Source: Argentina anserina (Eukaryota; Streptophyta; Magnoliopsida; Rosales; Rosaceae). From it: a stretch of DNA of 64,000 bases. Position 1 is the first letter of the stretch, and each line of letters opens with the position of its first letter. A program made the position numbers and the translations under genes. The notes under the pieces were generated by a model. The model ran no database searches. It had not been told where the DNA came from and was given only the letters and a program-made list of their open reading frames with translations. The DNA is taken from the NCBI RefSeq assembly GCF_933775445.1, contig NC_065873.1, positions 29,078,001-29,142,000 on the forward strand, given 5' to 3'. This document shows, one piece after another, positions 51,609 through 61,901 of this stretch.

Positions 51609-52682
51609 TCTTTCCTAAAATCGGTCCTGATGTTCCCTATACTTTTGGCCTCATAGGTAATTTAACTTCTGTTTTCTGATTTACTATGACTTCTAAAATC
51701 ATTTGTAGTTACTGGAATCATTGAACTGACTAAGCAGTAAGCATTGCTGCTAAATCAAATTAAGATCAACAACTCATCTACTACATATATGCCTATATTA
51801 GACATTGTTTTTGAACTATATAGTTGTGCACTGTATCCTGTTCTAACTTAGCTGAGTATTTTGAGCAGGGGATATTGGTCAGACCCCTGATTCAAATCGA
51901 ACACTTACTCATTATGAGTTTAACCCAGCAAAAGGACAGACAGTGTTGTTCGTTGGGGACCTCTCTTATGCGGATGCTTATCCGTTTCATGACAATAGAA
52001 GATGGGATACATGGGGGAGATTTGTAGAGAGAAATGCTGCCTATCAACCTTGGATTTGGACTGCTGGAAATCATGAAATTGATTATGTTCCTCAATATGT
52101 ATGCTTCTCTCTTTTCTGAAGGATTGTACCTAACAACTGAGGCATACCTAAATAACTGTACAAATGTTAATGCAGGGTGAAAGCATACCATTCAAGCCAT
52201 ATACAAGTCGCTATTTTGTTCCATACAAAGCTTCAGATAGTACATCTCCTCTGTGGTACTCCATCAAAAGAGCTTCAGCATATATCATAGTCTTGTCCTC
52301 TTACTCAGCATATGGTAGGTACTAGGTGCTAGGTAATATGAATGTTTAGTTTCATCAATCTGTATCTCTCATTTTATTTGAAGTCCCAGCAATTTCACAG
52401 CATTTATAAATTGCAGGAAAATATACTCCTCATTATAAGTGGCTTGAAAAGGAGTTGCCTAAAGTGAACAGAACTGAGACACCATGGCTTATTGTTCTTG
52501 TGCATTGTCCATTGTATAGCAGCTATGTGCATCATTATATGGAAGGTGAAACCATGAGAGTTATGTATGAGGAATGGTTCATGGATTATAAAGTAGACGT
52601 TGTCTTTTCCGGTCATGTTCATGCCTATGAACGATCTGTCAGTAGACAATAATGTATACAAGGATGATGATTTTTCAGTGAT

Positions 52683-53004
52683 GCTATTCTAACACTATAT
52701 ATGTTTGAATCACAGGAAAGGATATCAAACATTGCATACAACATAACAAATGGACTTTGCTCTCCCATGAGTGACCAGTCAGCCCCAGTTTACATAACTA
52801 TTGGAGATGGAGGAAATCTAGAAGGATTGCTTACTGAGTGTGTGCTATTCTAAAACTATATATGTTTGAATCACAGGAAAGGATATCAAACATTGCATAC
52901 AACATAACAAATGGACTTTGCTCTCCCATAAGTGACCAGTCAGCCCCAGTTTACATAACTATTGGAGATGGAGGAAATCTAGAAGGATTGCTTACTGAGT
53001 ATGT
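52683..53004 (+). repeat. 161-bp tandem duplication of a phosphatase exon
   Basis: Unit from GCTATTCTAA (52683, 52844) through intron end, acceptor, a 122-nt exon and its donor. The exon copies 52716-52837 and 52877-52998 differ by one base (ATG versus ATA: Met versus Ile in SPMSDQ/SPISDQ). The donors differ: GTGTGT after copy 1, GTATGT after copy 2. The near identity means a recent event. Confidence 0.95.
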
Positions 53005-53280
53005 AGTGCTAACATATTAGCAATCTTGGCTTTTCTATTGATCAAGGGAATTGACTGCTTTTTTTTGTTATGCAGAATGACAGAACCGCAGCCAAGCTAC
53101 TCGGCATTTCGTGAACCTAGCTTTGGCCATGGGATTCTTGAGATCAAAAACAGAAGCTACGCCTTCTTCAGTTGGCATAGAAATCAAGATGGTGAAGCAG
53201 TAGAAGCTGATTCTTTATGGCTACAGAACAGATATTGGAAAACTAATTTGGAGCAGTCATCATCCCTAACTGCATTGTAA

Positions 53281-54760
53281 ATTATAATTGCCCATTTCTT
53301 GGCCCAATAACAAGTTACTCCCTCCATAAAGAATCAGTTACTTTGAAATACTGTAAATTTATATGCTGCAAAGCTGTATGCAATGTTAGTACTATTGAAG
53401 CCTGAGCTGTGTTAGATAAAAGTTCAAAGGTTCAAAGAGTAACGGACTCCCGAATCTAATAAGACGGAAAATGTTCAAAGAGAAGTTGTAAGCAAACTAG
53501 GAAAAGGAAACCTGAAAGTCGATAACGAGACGAAATAGCTCGCAGCATCTTGCTCTGCTCCAAACAGATTATAAGGTCATGCAGCCAAAAGCTGACGACC
53601 GTGGAGTTATATAAATTGGATGCGTACTCCCCATGGTTTATATCTATATCTGAAAGTAATAAATAAAACTTGCAGAGGCACAAAGGCAGAGAGTTGGCTT
53701 CAGCTAATTGTTATATATATGCTTTCCCACAAAGAAGGGTAATGCATTAATTCGGCCGATGTTTCGGTTCTCCTGTCTAGTTCCTAGTCTTAGTTGATTG
53801 ATTTCAGCAAACTACGTATTTGGCAGTTCCATATGTAACAGAGGAGTACGCTTCCTATCATATCAGTTCTGATTATTACTTGTGAGCAGCTTGCCGGAAA
53901 GTGATCTTCGGACACCTTGCTTTCAGTATTTCCGTTCTTGTTTTCACTGTGCAGAGGATTAGGATTGAAGCAGTAATTTTATCACTAATATTGCTCGATT
54001 TTAGACAACTGATCGACTAGGATTAGTTTCACATGGATAAAGCTCCGACTTCAGAACATGAAGTCCGGACCTGAACGAAGGGACATGCATTCAGATAGAA
54101 GTTCGAAGCAAAACGGAATTAGTAACTTTGACTAGCTATGATAAAGAAGACGAAAATTGTAGCTTCTACCTCTGCGAAATCTTATCTGTGGTCGAAATAA
54201 AGTAAGCATAAATTAACTAGCTCAGGCAGAAACAGAAGCGGAATGACAGCAGACATTTTTTTCGATTCCAGAATGACAAACAGATTGGCATCTACATGTA
54301 AAGCGAGAAAGATGCATGTGTGAGAAAGCGTGTGCATATACGAGAAATGAACAAGTACAATAGCCCCTTGCAGATAATAATATAATCGCAAGGGCTGACT
54401 CAGAATCACTGAGTAGACCCTAAAACAAGATAAACAGAACAGAAACATAGATGACCAGACGATCTGGTTATGGATATATACATGATCATAGAGAGAGCCA
54501 TCGATCCTGACAAATTCCACATAAACCCACTCGGCGATGCCGCCCATACCTCCATATATGGTTTACATATTTCTACTATATATAATATAGATATACACAC
54601 AGTCCACACCCCATACATACGTATATATATATGCTTCAAGTACTAGTTTACAACTTTACATTATTCCAAGATGCCACCTTAGCTTCCCACCATGTTCAGT
54701 ATTGATCGAAACTTTGATACTTTGAGACTTGAGGTGTACGTAGCCTAGCTTCCCAAGTAC
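53281..54760. other. spacer between convergent phosphatase and DREB2-type genes
   Basis: 3' flanks of two convergent genes. Only short open frames without domains are present, and there is an ATATAT tract near 54576-54634. I see nothing else. Confidence 0.5.
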
Positions 54761-55573
54761 CTAAGCGCACCAAGAAGCAGGTAAAGCCTCCCAAGCATTT
54801 CCATCAACGAAGTTGCTGGCGAAAATCCCGTGATTCTCGATCACCGGAAAATCGATTGACATGGCGGCCTCGGCCCATATGGAGTCATCAAACACCGGCA
54901 ACGCGTTCGTATTTACGTTCTCCCAGAACCTTTGGTCAATTGCTTCGTTCTTCTCCCTTTTTGTGTCCATAGGCATGGTGGTGCTACTGCTGGTGGTGGT
55001 GATGGTTCTGCTGCTGCTGCTGCTGTCATGCTCGTACGCGTTACCGTAGGAAGTCTGCATGCTCGGATTAGGAAAAGGAATCGGAGCCGGAAAGTTAGTA
55101 CCGTCCTGGAGCATAATCGGTACAGAAATATCGTTGTTCACTACACCGGTCACCGGTGGAAAACATGCAGCACTAGCAGATGGTGTGCTATTCCCTATCT
55201 GCACCATCTGGAGATTATTGTTCTGAACAGGAGGAGGATCTGAAAATTGGGGTACCGGTACAATCTGATCCGGCAAATTGAGTTTGGCCTCGGAGCCGTA
55301 GAGCTTTTTGGCAGCTGCATCATAGGCCATGGCAGCCTCATGGGACGTGTCAAACGTCCCCAACCAGAGTCGAGCTCCTCGATTAGGTTCGCGGATCTCG
55401 GCCACCCATTTTCCCCAAGTCCTTTGCCTAACACCCTTGTAAGAGCACATAGCATTTTCTGGCCCTCCTTTCCCTCTCATACATCCCTTCCTAGAGCTGG
55501 CCTGCGCCGGCTTCTTCACCGGTTTCTTCTCCCCAACCCCAACAGTACTGCTACCCATCCCGGTTTTCAACAT
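54761..55573 (-). CDS. DREB2-type AP2/ERF transcription factor (subgroup A-2)
   Basis: Intronless, 270 residues from the ATG at 55573. A lysine/arginine-rich N-terminus ([10 protein letters not shown]) leads to [14 protein letters not shown], the block that precedes the AP2 domain in DREB2 proteins. The AP2 domain follows ([45 protein letters not shown]), with Val14 and Glu19 of the DREB class (WVAEIRE). The C-terminal half is Ser/Thr-rich and then acidic with aromatic residues ([28 protein letters not shown]), a likely activation domain. DREB2 factors bind DRE/CRT (A/GCCGAC) and act in drought and heat responses. The frame stays open to 55783, but a TATA box at 55634-55641 makes the ATG at 55573 (MLKTGMGSS) the better start; 55558 is the next Met. 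Confidence 0.94.
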   Translation of the reverse strand: MLKTGMGSSTVGVGEKKPVKKPAQASSRKGCMRGKGGPENAMCSYKGVRQRTWGKWVAEIREPNRGARLWLGTFDTSHEAAMAYDAAAKKLYGSEAKLNLPDQIVPVPQFSDPPPVQNNNLQMVQIGNSTPSASAACFPPVTGVVNNDISVPIMLQDGTNFPAPIPFPNPSMQTSYGNAYEHDSSSSSRTITTTSSSTTMPMDTKREKNEAIDQRFWENVNTNALPVFDDSIWAEAAMSIDFPVIENHGIFASNFVDGNAWEALPASWCA

Positions 55574-55633
55574 TTTCAGAGAATTTGCGAGGGAAAGAAG
55601 GATTTTTCTAAGCCAAAACTGAAAGGGTGGCGG

Positions 55634-55641
55634 ATTTATAA
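55634..55641 (-). promoter_or_regulatory. TATA box of the DREB2-type gene
   Basis: TTATAAAT on the coding strand, 61 bp upstream of the ATG at 55573. It places the transcript start near 55605 and so argues against translation from upstream in-frame ATGs. Confidence 0.6.
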
Positions 55642-56510
55642 GAGGAAGATGAGCCATATTGCAGTAATGGGACATACCTGAAACGTGGCCTGCAGTGATA
55701 CTTGTCAAGGTGACCAAGACAGATCGTGTCCATGGCAAAGCCTCACTGTTTACTTCTCTTATACACACATGGCCGAATTGCATACTTGCTCAGGTGGCAA
55801 ACAACCAGGAGTAACTTTTCTGTTTTGCTTTTTCGTATTTTTCCCCTTCTCATTTCCTGTTTTCTTTTCTTTTTTTCCTGTCGATCTCTCTTGTTTATAT
55901 TTAAATGTGTTTATGGGATTAGAACTTAGAAGAGAGAGCGATTGTGGACAATGGTCATTTACTATCGGGGCGGTGTCGAATGTGTTTAGGGCTAAGAGAT
56001 AAGACCTTGCGTTATTTCCCAAAATGGAAGCTTTCAAATTAATATATTGGTATAAGATTGATACGTGGGGTTCCTAAACCTCCATGCACGACGATTAGCA
56101 CTGTAGGTTTTTTTTTTTTGAAAGAGATTAGCGGAAAAGGCCGCAATGTAGGTTGATACGTGGGGGTCTCCCAAATCCATGCAAGGATGAATTTTTAATA
56201 TATTCCTGATGGAGACTGGGTGGGATCCACCAGGTTTTCGATAAGGCCGTACGCAGTCATCTTCATATGAATCTTAGGCCGTATGGATTATCCCCATAAT
56301 AGTAAGACTGTAAGAGTGCTGCTGTACGTCTTTGTTTCCCAGTAAATAATCATTGCGCTGGCTCTAAGCTTGAGATTATCTGAAATTTGCACTCCCAGTA
56401 TCTTACAATCAACACTCATTTTCTTTTTTTAGTTAAAACTTTACTATACAAAGGGACGTAAAGCTGAACTTACTAAATCAAGAATGTGGATTGTAATATG
56501 AGGATTGAGG

Positions 56511-56590
56511 AGTGAAATTTTTTTTTTAAAGGGGTTTGGAATCCAGCCTAGCTGGGAGGTCAGCCCCACGTCCGGGGAGTGCAAATTTTA
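56511..56590 (-). mobile_element. probable short retroposon (SINE) remnant
   Basis: A poly(T) run at ~56518-56527 heads a GC-rich block (GGGGTTTGGAATCCAGCC ... CCCACGTCCGGGG) in otherwise AT-rich DNA. The flanks are GGAGTGAAATT and GGAGTGCAAATT, a near-matching direct repeat. This is consistent with a short retroposon inserted on the minus strand; the family is unknown. Confidence 0.4.
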
Positions 56591-56918
56591 ATTTCCTAAA
56601 ACAAATATCAAATTAATGGAAAAATCGATTGGGAGAATACAAACATGTGCAGGATGTTTTAGTCTTGGAAAGCACTTCATATTTAGTATTAGTAAAATGT
56701 TAAACAGATGTCAGAGGGGGAATTTCCTTCACTAGGTTATATCCATAGAACAAAGAGGATATATTCATGATATCACAATGCCCACCTCATGAAACTATAC
56801 ATCAACATGACAACATATGTACAAATACACCGCAAAATTGTCTAACCTATCTAATTGAGAGGAGCCTCATGCCATAGAGGGTGTTGTCTCTGTTCTACAC
56901 AATCTTCATACTTCCACC

Positions 56919-59746
56919 TCAGTCGCGGCACATTCTCAGAGCTGCCCTTATCTCCTTCAGCATCTCACTAATATTGATACCTTTCCTGGAAAACCCATAA
57001 TAATACAACTTTTGATTAGATTGCTGCTCTTGTACCACAAGTACTAACTAAGCGTAGTTCTGATGACTACAAGGTATAAACAATACACTCAACAGGGAAC
57101 TCTGGTCTGGCTGTATTATACTTTTGATGGAAAATTCTTTTGTTTGGCATTGCAGTGAAAATATGTGCATTTTGTTGTGCTAAGAGAATTAAGTTAGTAC
57201 TTGCAATACATAAAAGAAAGATTAAGCATAAAACTAATAACATGACAGAGCATCCAAAGTGATAGTGGAGATGAACTTACAAAACACTGACTCCTACAAT
57301 GGCAATCGGTCGTGGATACTCTTCAATTCCCTTTTCTTTTCTGTCTCTACTACGAACTCCTGAAGAAGACACATCTGCATCTCCACCTTCGTTTGGCAGT
57401 GGTTGAGCTGTATCTAAAGTGGATGGCCTATCACTACCTAGTTTCATTATTTCTTCAATCAGAGATGGAAGCCTCTCACTTGCCTGATATACAGAATTGT
57501 TAATAAGATAGCTGTGACAACAAGATCATTTTTAAAAAGCATTTCCCACACTAAGAATAAAGAAAAAGAAAGTTTGCAAACCTTTGGAATATCAATTTTG
57601 TTCAATACCACAATGTATGGTCGTTCGAGGTAATCGGGGTTGTACATTCGCAATTCCTAGAAATTGTGAAATCTATAGTCAGTGTAAGATCAACATATTG
57701 ATTTTTGGAGGTAAGTAAAAGTTAAGAGTTTTGTGCTAATGACAACCAGTTCTTGCCTTATCCATATCAAAGTAAACTTAAAGTCAAGATCCTATTTCTT
57801 TGAGAATGATTTGAGTTTCTATAAGAATGAATAGATTTTAGTATCACAAGAATATGGACCACGTACTTCTTTCACAGTTCTGTAGTCATTAACAGGATCC
57901 TCAGCTGCTGCATCAACAACATGGACCAAAAGCCGAGTCCTCCTTAGATGCCTTAAGAAGTTGCGTCCAAGACCCTAAAGGATGACGGTTTGAGATGAGC
58001 ATCTTATAGCTTCAAACATGTGTATAAATAAGCTACAAGAGTAACTAGACATTACCTTTCCAAGATGAGCACCTTCAATAAGACCAGGCAAATCTGCCAA
58101 TGTTGCTTCAGAAGTATACATCTGTGCCCCTAAACTCGGGTCACCATTAAGACGTCCTAGATTCGGCATCAAGGTTGTGAAAGGATAATCAGCAATATCA
58201 GGTTTTGCAAGGGTAGTAGATGCCAAAAGGGTTGACTTTCCAGCATTCGGGAGGCCCTTTTACAATTAGACATAAGTTTTATCAGTCTATAGACCATATT
58301 AATACCTAATACAAGTAGTCGTGTTATATAATTTTGTTTTCTCCTCATTCCATGAAAGGCATATGAATAGAGAAAACAGGGACAAACACTTACAACTAAA
58401 CCAACATCAGCAACAACTCGTAGAATCAACTCCAAAGTAACCTCCTCTCCAGGTTGACCAAGTGATAAAACCTGCAACAATCTACAAATCACTATGCAAC
58501 TTCTCCAAAATATAAAATAGAGAAAAGAATGTGATTATTGCCTACAGTTTAGTTTTATAATTGTACAGTAACAGGTAAGCACCTGCTTGAGCATGAATCA
58601 ACACACAGAAATCCACATCCGAATAGTAAGTGAAGATAAACATGACCACTTTACCTTATCACTATCATCTCGCATCACATTAGTGGTCAAAGCCATCACC
58701 TTTTTCTTGCTGCGCTCCGGCATTTCTACCAAGCTCATCTACACAAAACCAAATGCAAACGCAAAACAACATTCAAACCAGCATTATGCAACGAAATACA
58801 GAAAATTTCCACTCCAATAAAGACGCATAATGCCTCACCCCTCCTTGTCCGCCCCTCGCTACAAGAATTTCATCACCTGGCTGCGCTAGATCACGCAACA
58901 GCGTCCCTCGTTTCCGCTTCACAACAGTACCTAACATCAACCAGATATTCATATATAAGCCAAAATTAAAAATGCTGCATTTTAATCAAATTCTCCATCC
59001 TATCAACATATATAGCTGCAGTAACTACATTACTCAACATAGCCAATCCGAACAAAATCGAAACTCTTCGATAAACAAAGTTGCAAATTCTTCACCACAA
59101 ACCTACAGGCACAGCAATGCGTAGAGTCGGTGCAGCAAGTCCATCCCTCACCTGCGAGGTCAGGACTCCCATGGCAGCCACATTGCCGCCGCGCTTCGCA
59201 TTGTACCTCCCTTTATTATGAAACTTGAGCAATGTATCTTCTTCCTCATCAGCATAGACCACCACATCGCCGCCGTGGCCACCGGTGGGAAGAATGAGGG
59301 ACCCACCGAAGTCCCTCTTCAACAATCCTCTCCTCCTCGCCTTCTCCTTCTCGACCTTCCCCTGCGGCGGCTTCGCAGGCCTCTGGTTCGGCATGCTCAG
59401 CACGGCGCCGTGGCCGCCGTCGCCGGAGCGGACCGTGATGACGACCTGGTCAAAGTACTTGTGCGGCTCCTTGATTAAACTGTCCGGATTCAAAGCCGGC
59501 GACGGCGGCGAGCGTTTGGCTCCGGCGATGAGTCGGCAGCTGATTTCAAAGTAACCGGAGCTTCTGAAATTGGAGGGTTTCCGGTGAGGGAGAAGGAGCC
59601 GTGAAATTAGTGGCTGAAAAAATGTTAAAACGGGTAATGATAAGAGATTAGTACCTGAGAGGTAAAACGGTGCCGTATAAGGTGGATTTTTCACGGAAGA
59701 GATAGGAAGTTGAAGTTGAAGTTGGTGTGGAGAAGAGAGACGCCAT
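56919..59746 (-). CDS. Obg/CgtA-family GTPase, probably chloroplast-targeted (OBGC2-like)
   Basis: Ten exons: 59655-59746, 59103-59563, 58839-58930, 58655-58738, 58394-58471, 58056-58256, 57867-57974, 57582-57656, 57281-57483, 56919-56985; 486 residues. The N-terminus is Ser/Thr-rich ([17 protein letters not shown]), like an organellar transit peptide. The glycine-rich Obg fold follows ([39 protein letters not shown]). The G domain shows G1 [10 protein letters not shown]2 in [13 protein letters not shown]3 [10 protein letters not shown] and G4 NKID. Obg GTPases bind the large ribosomal subunit and help its assembly; plastid forms are needed for chloroplast development. A 91-bp first intron is required to bring the ATG at 59746 into the Obg frame: the long open frame covering exon 2 has no in-frame ATG of its own. 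A second acceptor 24 bp downstream would also keep the frame. Confidence 0.93.
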
Positions 59747-60369
59747 ATCTGTGAGTAAAGAGTTGTTGAAGAAAGAGGAGGGGAGTGAGGTAGACAAAGC
59801 AGTGTGTGGCGGGTAGGATTATCCGTATCCGGCCCATTAACTTTGGGTCAGTGATGGCGTTCTCTATTTCAAAGCCCATATTTAAGCCCATCTTAGCAAT
59901 TGTAGATTTGTAGTGGAGAAACAAAAGCGTGCACCGTTTCGCACTAGTTTAAACCGGATAACGAACCGCACTGCTTCATGTTGACTTGATTACTCTTGCT
60001 GGCTTGAGGACATATTATATACTATTTAATACTTGTTACTACCTAGTCCGGTGTAGCACATTACTAAGGAAAATCTTGTTTCTTCCGGGTTCTAATCTTG
60101 GCACATGAATTCTTTTTTCTTCCAGATCCAGTGTACCCTTATTAGTGTAATTTGTAACCTTGAGTTGTTCAATTTTATAATAAACTACTCAAAAATAACA
60201 GACAACAATTTAGTTTACAAATAACTCATTACTTAATTTGATAGAGTAAATAAAGACCAAAATTTACAAATAAGGACAAAATGATGGCAAATTGCCACAT
60301 GTCATAAAATATTGTACTTTCTTACCCATCTTTGACCCATAGTGTTTGCTACAATCAATGAAGAGGTTA

Positions 60370-60593
60370 TTTGTTACCGTCGATTATAAAAACTAACTGC
60401 TATTGTCGATTATAAAAACTAACTGTTATTGTCGATTATAAAAACTAATTGCTATTGTCGAGTTGGAAGACACCTACTACTGTCGACTTGGAAGGTACAT
60501 GTTACTGTCGACTTGGAAGGTACATGCTACTGTCAACTATAAATCTAGCTGCTACTGTCGACTGAGAAACTAACTGCTACTGTGGTTTTTTGT
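60370..60593. repeat. minisatellite, ~27-bp unit, about eight copies
   Basis: Imperfect copies of (C)TGCTA(C/T)TGTCGA followed by TTATAAAAACTAA or CTTGGAAGGTACA. The left copies carry the ATTATAAAAACTAA half and the right ones the CTTGGAAGG half, so the array is mosaic. Confidence 0.88.
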
Positions 60594-60781
60594 GAGTACA
60601 ATTCGAAAAATTTCAAAATTTCTCAAAACATATGTAATATGGTACTTAAATGAAAGTCCATGACGTAAAGAACAACTTTATGTATTGGCTCACCTCCAAA
60701 TTACAAGTGGTTTGACCGGAAAAATTAAATTTACCGGAAAAAACTAAAAAACGAGGAGAGAAAATTTTGTTAGATTTATGT

Positions 60782-61307
60782 AGGGGTGGACATAAAAAAC
60801 GAAAATCTTGATCCCGTCCCGAAATTCGTAGGGACGGGATGGGACGGAGGTCTAAAAACGTTCGTCCCGTCCCGTTTCATAATAGTGGGATGTGACGTGG
60901 GACGAATAACTTATATCCCGTTTCGTCCCATCCCGTCCCACCTTTAATGAAAACTTAAAAATTCTTATATATTTGTATCAAAATGAAACTAATTTATGTT
61001 CTTAATAACTCAAAAATTATATCAATTCAAATAATAATGGTAAATTATAATATTTTGAACATAATATGTATTTTTTGGTTAAAATTTCATTATTAAATGT
61101 TATTTTGTTAATGAAAAAGTAAAAATATAGGTTTTTATTTAACTTTATAGGAAGGTGGGATTTGTCCCGTCCCGTCCCAACCGGAATAAATCCCAAGTGA
61201 GATGCATTCTTAAAAACCCTCGTCCCGTCTCGATCCTATCCCGATTCAAAAGAGTGGGACGGGACGTGGGATGAGTCCTGTCTCGTCTCATCCCGTGCCC
61301 ACCCCTA
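60782..61307. mobile_element. second hAT-type MITE
   Basis: The 526-bp element starts TAGGGGTGGACA (60782) and ends TGCCCACCCCTA (61296-61307): a 12-bp inverted repeat with one mismatch. The flanks GATTTATG (60774-60781) and GATTTATA (61308-61315) are an 8-bp duplication with one change. GGGACGGGA / TCCCGTCCCG motifs crowd both subterminal regions; the centre is AT-rich. There is no transposase. Confidence 0.88.
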
Positions 61308-61901
61308 GATTTATAAGTGACATTTTGTAATTTTCACGAAAATAAAAGTATTTTAGATATTTTTACATTAATTAATTAATCAGTTTTATTTTACTTATTC
61401 TTTTGACTTGGATTTATGTCCAATATGTATAAAAATATGAAAAATAGGTTTTTAGTTAATTCAAATGTGATCTAGTACCAATAAGTAATTTCCCCTTCAA
61501 TTTACTTCAGCTTAATTTATTTGTTAAAAGAAAGCCATACGGTTCACATTAATTGATAAGTACGCATTTATAAACTAGATTACTAATTGCTAACATATGA
61601 CATTTCTGAATAGATTACAAAAGTTTGCAACTCCGAGAATAAGAAAAAGGTCCTAAGGGAAACACCAGATGCGAACCTTGCATTCAATCCACCAACATTC
61701 CCCACATAAACAAACTTACAAACCCATTGGCACAAACCTTTTACCCAGCTTCAGATTTTCTATATGGAAGCTAATATGAAAATCCATGCAGCATTGGTCA
61801 CTACTTTCTATACAAGAAACAATCAGTGACCCAGACTCAACTTGTGGCAACAAGATTTGAAGTAAACTTCCTGAACAATTGGACTTGAAGTGTTCCTTGA
61901 T

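Larger units (their letters stand above)
50908..53280 (+). pseudogene. purple acid phosphatase locus with frameshift and duplicated exon
   Basis: Exons as read: 50908-51114, 51252-51455, 51543-51656, 51869-52098, 52176-52314, 52417-52637, 52716-52837 and its copy 52877-52998, 53076-53280. The start is at 50908 or 50929; an N-terminal hydrophobic segment looks like a signal peptide. The fibronectin-like N-domain (PPSYNAPQQVHITQGDHEGKG) and the metal-ligand motifs are intact: [35 protein letters not shown], so it is a low-group Fe/Zn(Mn) phosphatase of secreted or vacuolar type. Exon 3 is 114 nt, but the downstream phase requires 3n+1; in the upstream frame it ends in TAG at 51654-51656, leaving ~174 residues without the catalytic domain. 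The damaged stretch coincides with a 21-bp copy of the preceding intron end. The penultimate exon exists twice in tandem. It is either a recent pseudogene or an allele with a fault; an assembly error is also possible. Confidence 0.7.
55574..56918. other. DREB2-type promoter and Obg 3' flank
   Basis: Besides the DREB2 TATA box it has two small poly(T)-headed insert-like tracts (56109-56145 and 56520-56578). Two related ~35-bp segments starting TTGATACGTGGGG lie at about 56059 and 56153. No gene is supported. Confidence 0.5.
59747..61901. other. spacer with minisatellite and hAT-type MITE
   Basis: Obg promoter side on the left, 3' flank of the CTLH gene on the right. The middle holds a ~27-bp tandem array (60370-60593) and a complete MITE (60782-61307). 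No gene is supported. Confidence 0.55.

Noticed and set aside
55574..55783. N-terminal extension of the DREB2-type frame to an ATG at 55783
   Set aside because: A TATA box at 55634-55641 lies inside the extension, and its residues do not resemble a DREB N-terminus.
55759..56037. 92-codon minus-strand frame and overlapping plus-strand frames upstream of the DREB2-type gene
   Set aside because: Phenylalanine- or lysine-rich translation of a T-rich tract, no domain; sits in promoter space.
59564..59694. Obg start inside the long frame beginning near 59694
   Set aside because: That frame has no ATG at its beginning (GTG), and the ATG at 59746 with a small intron gives a good transit peptide in frame.
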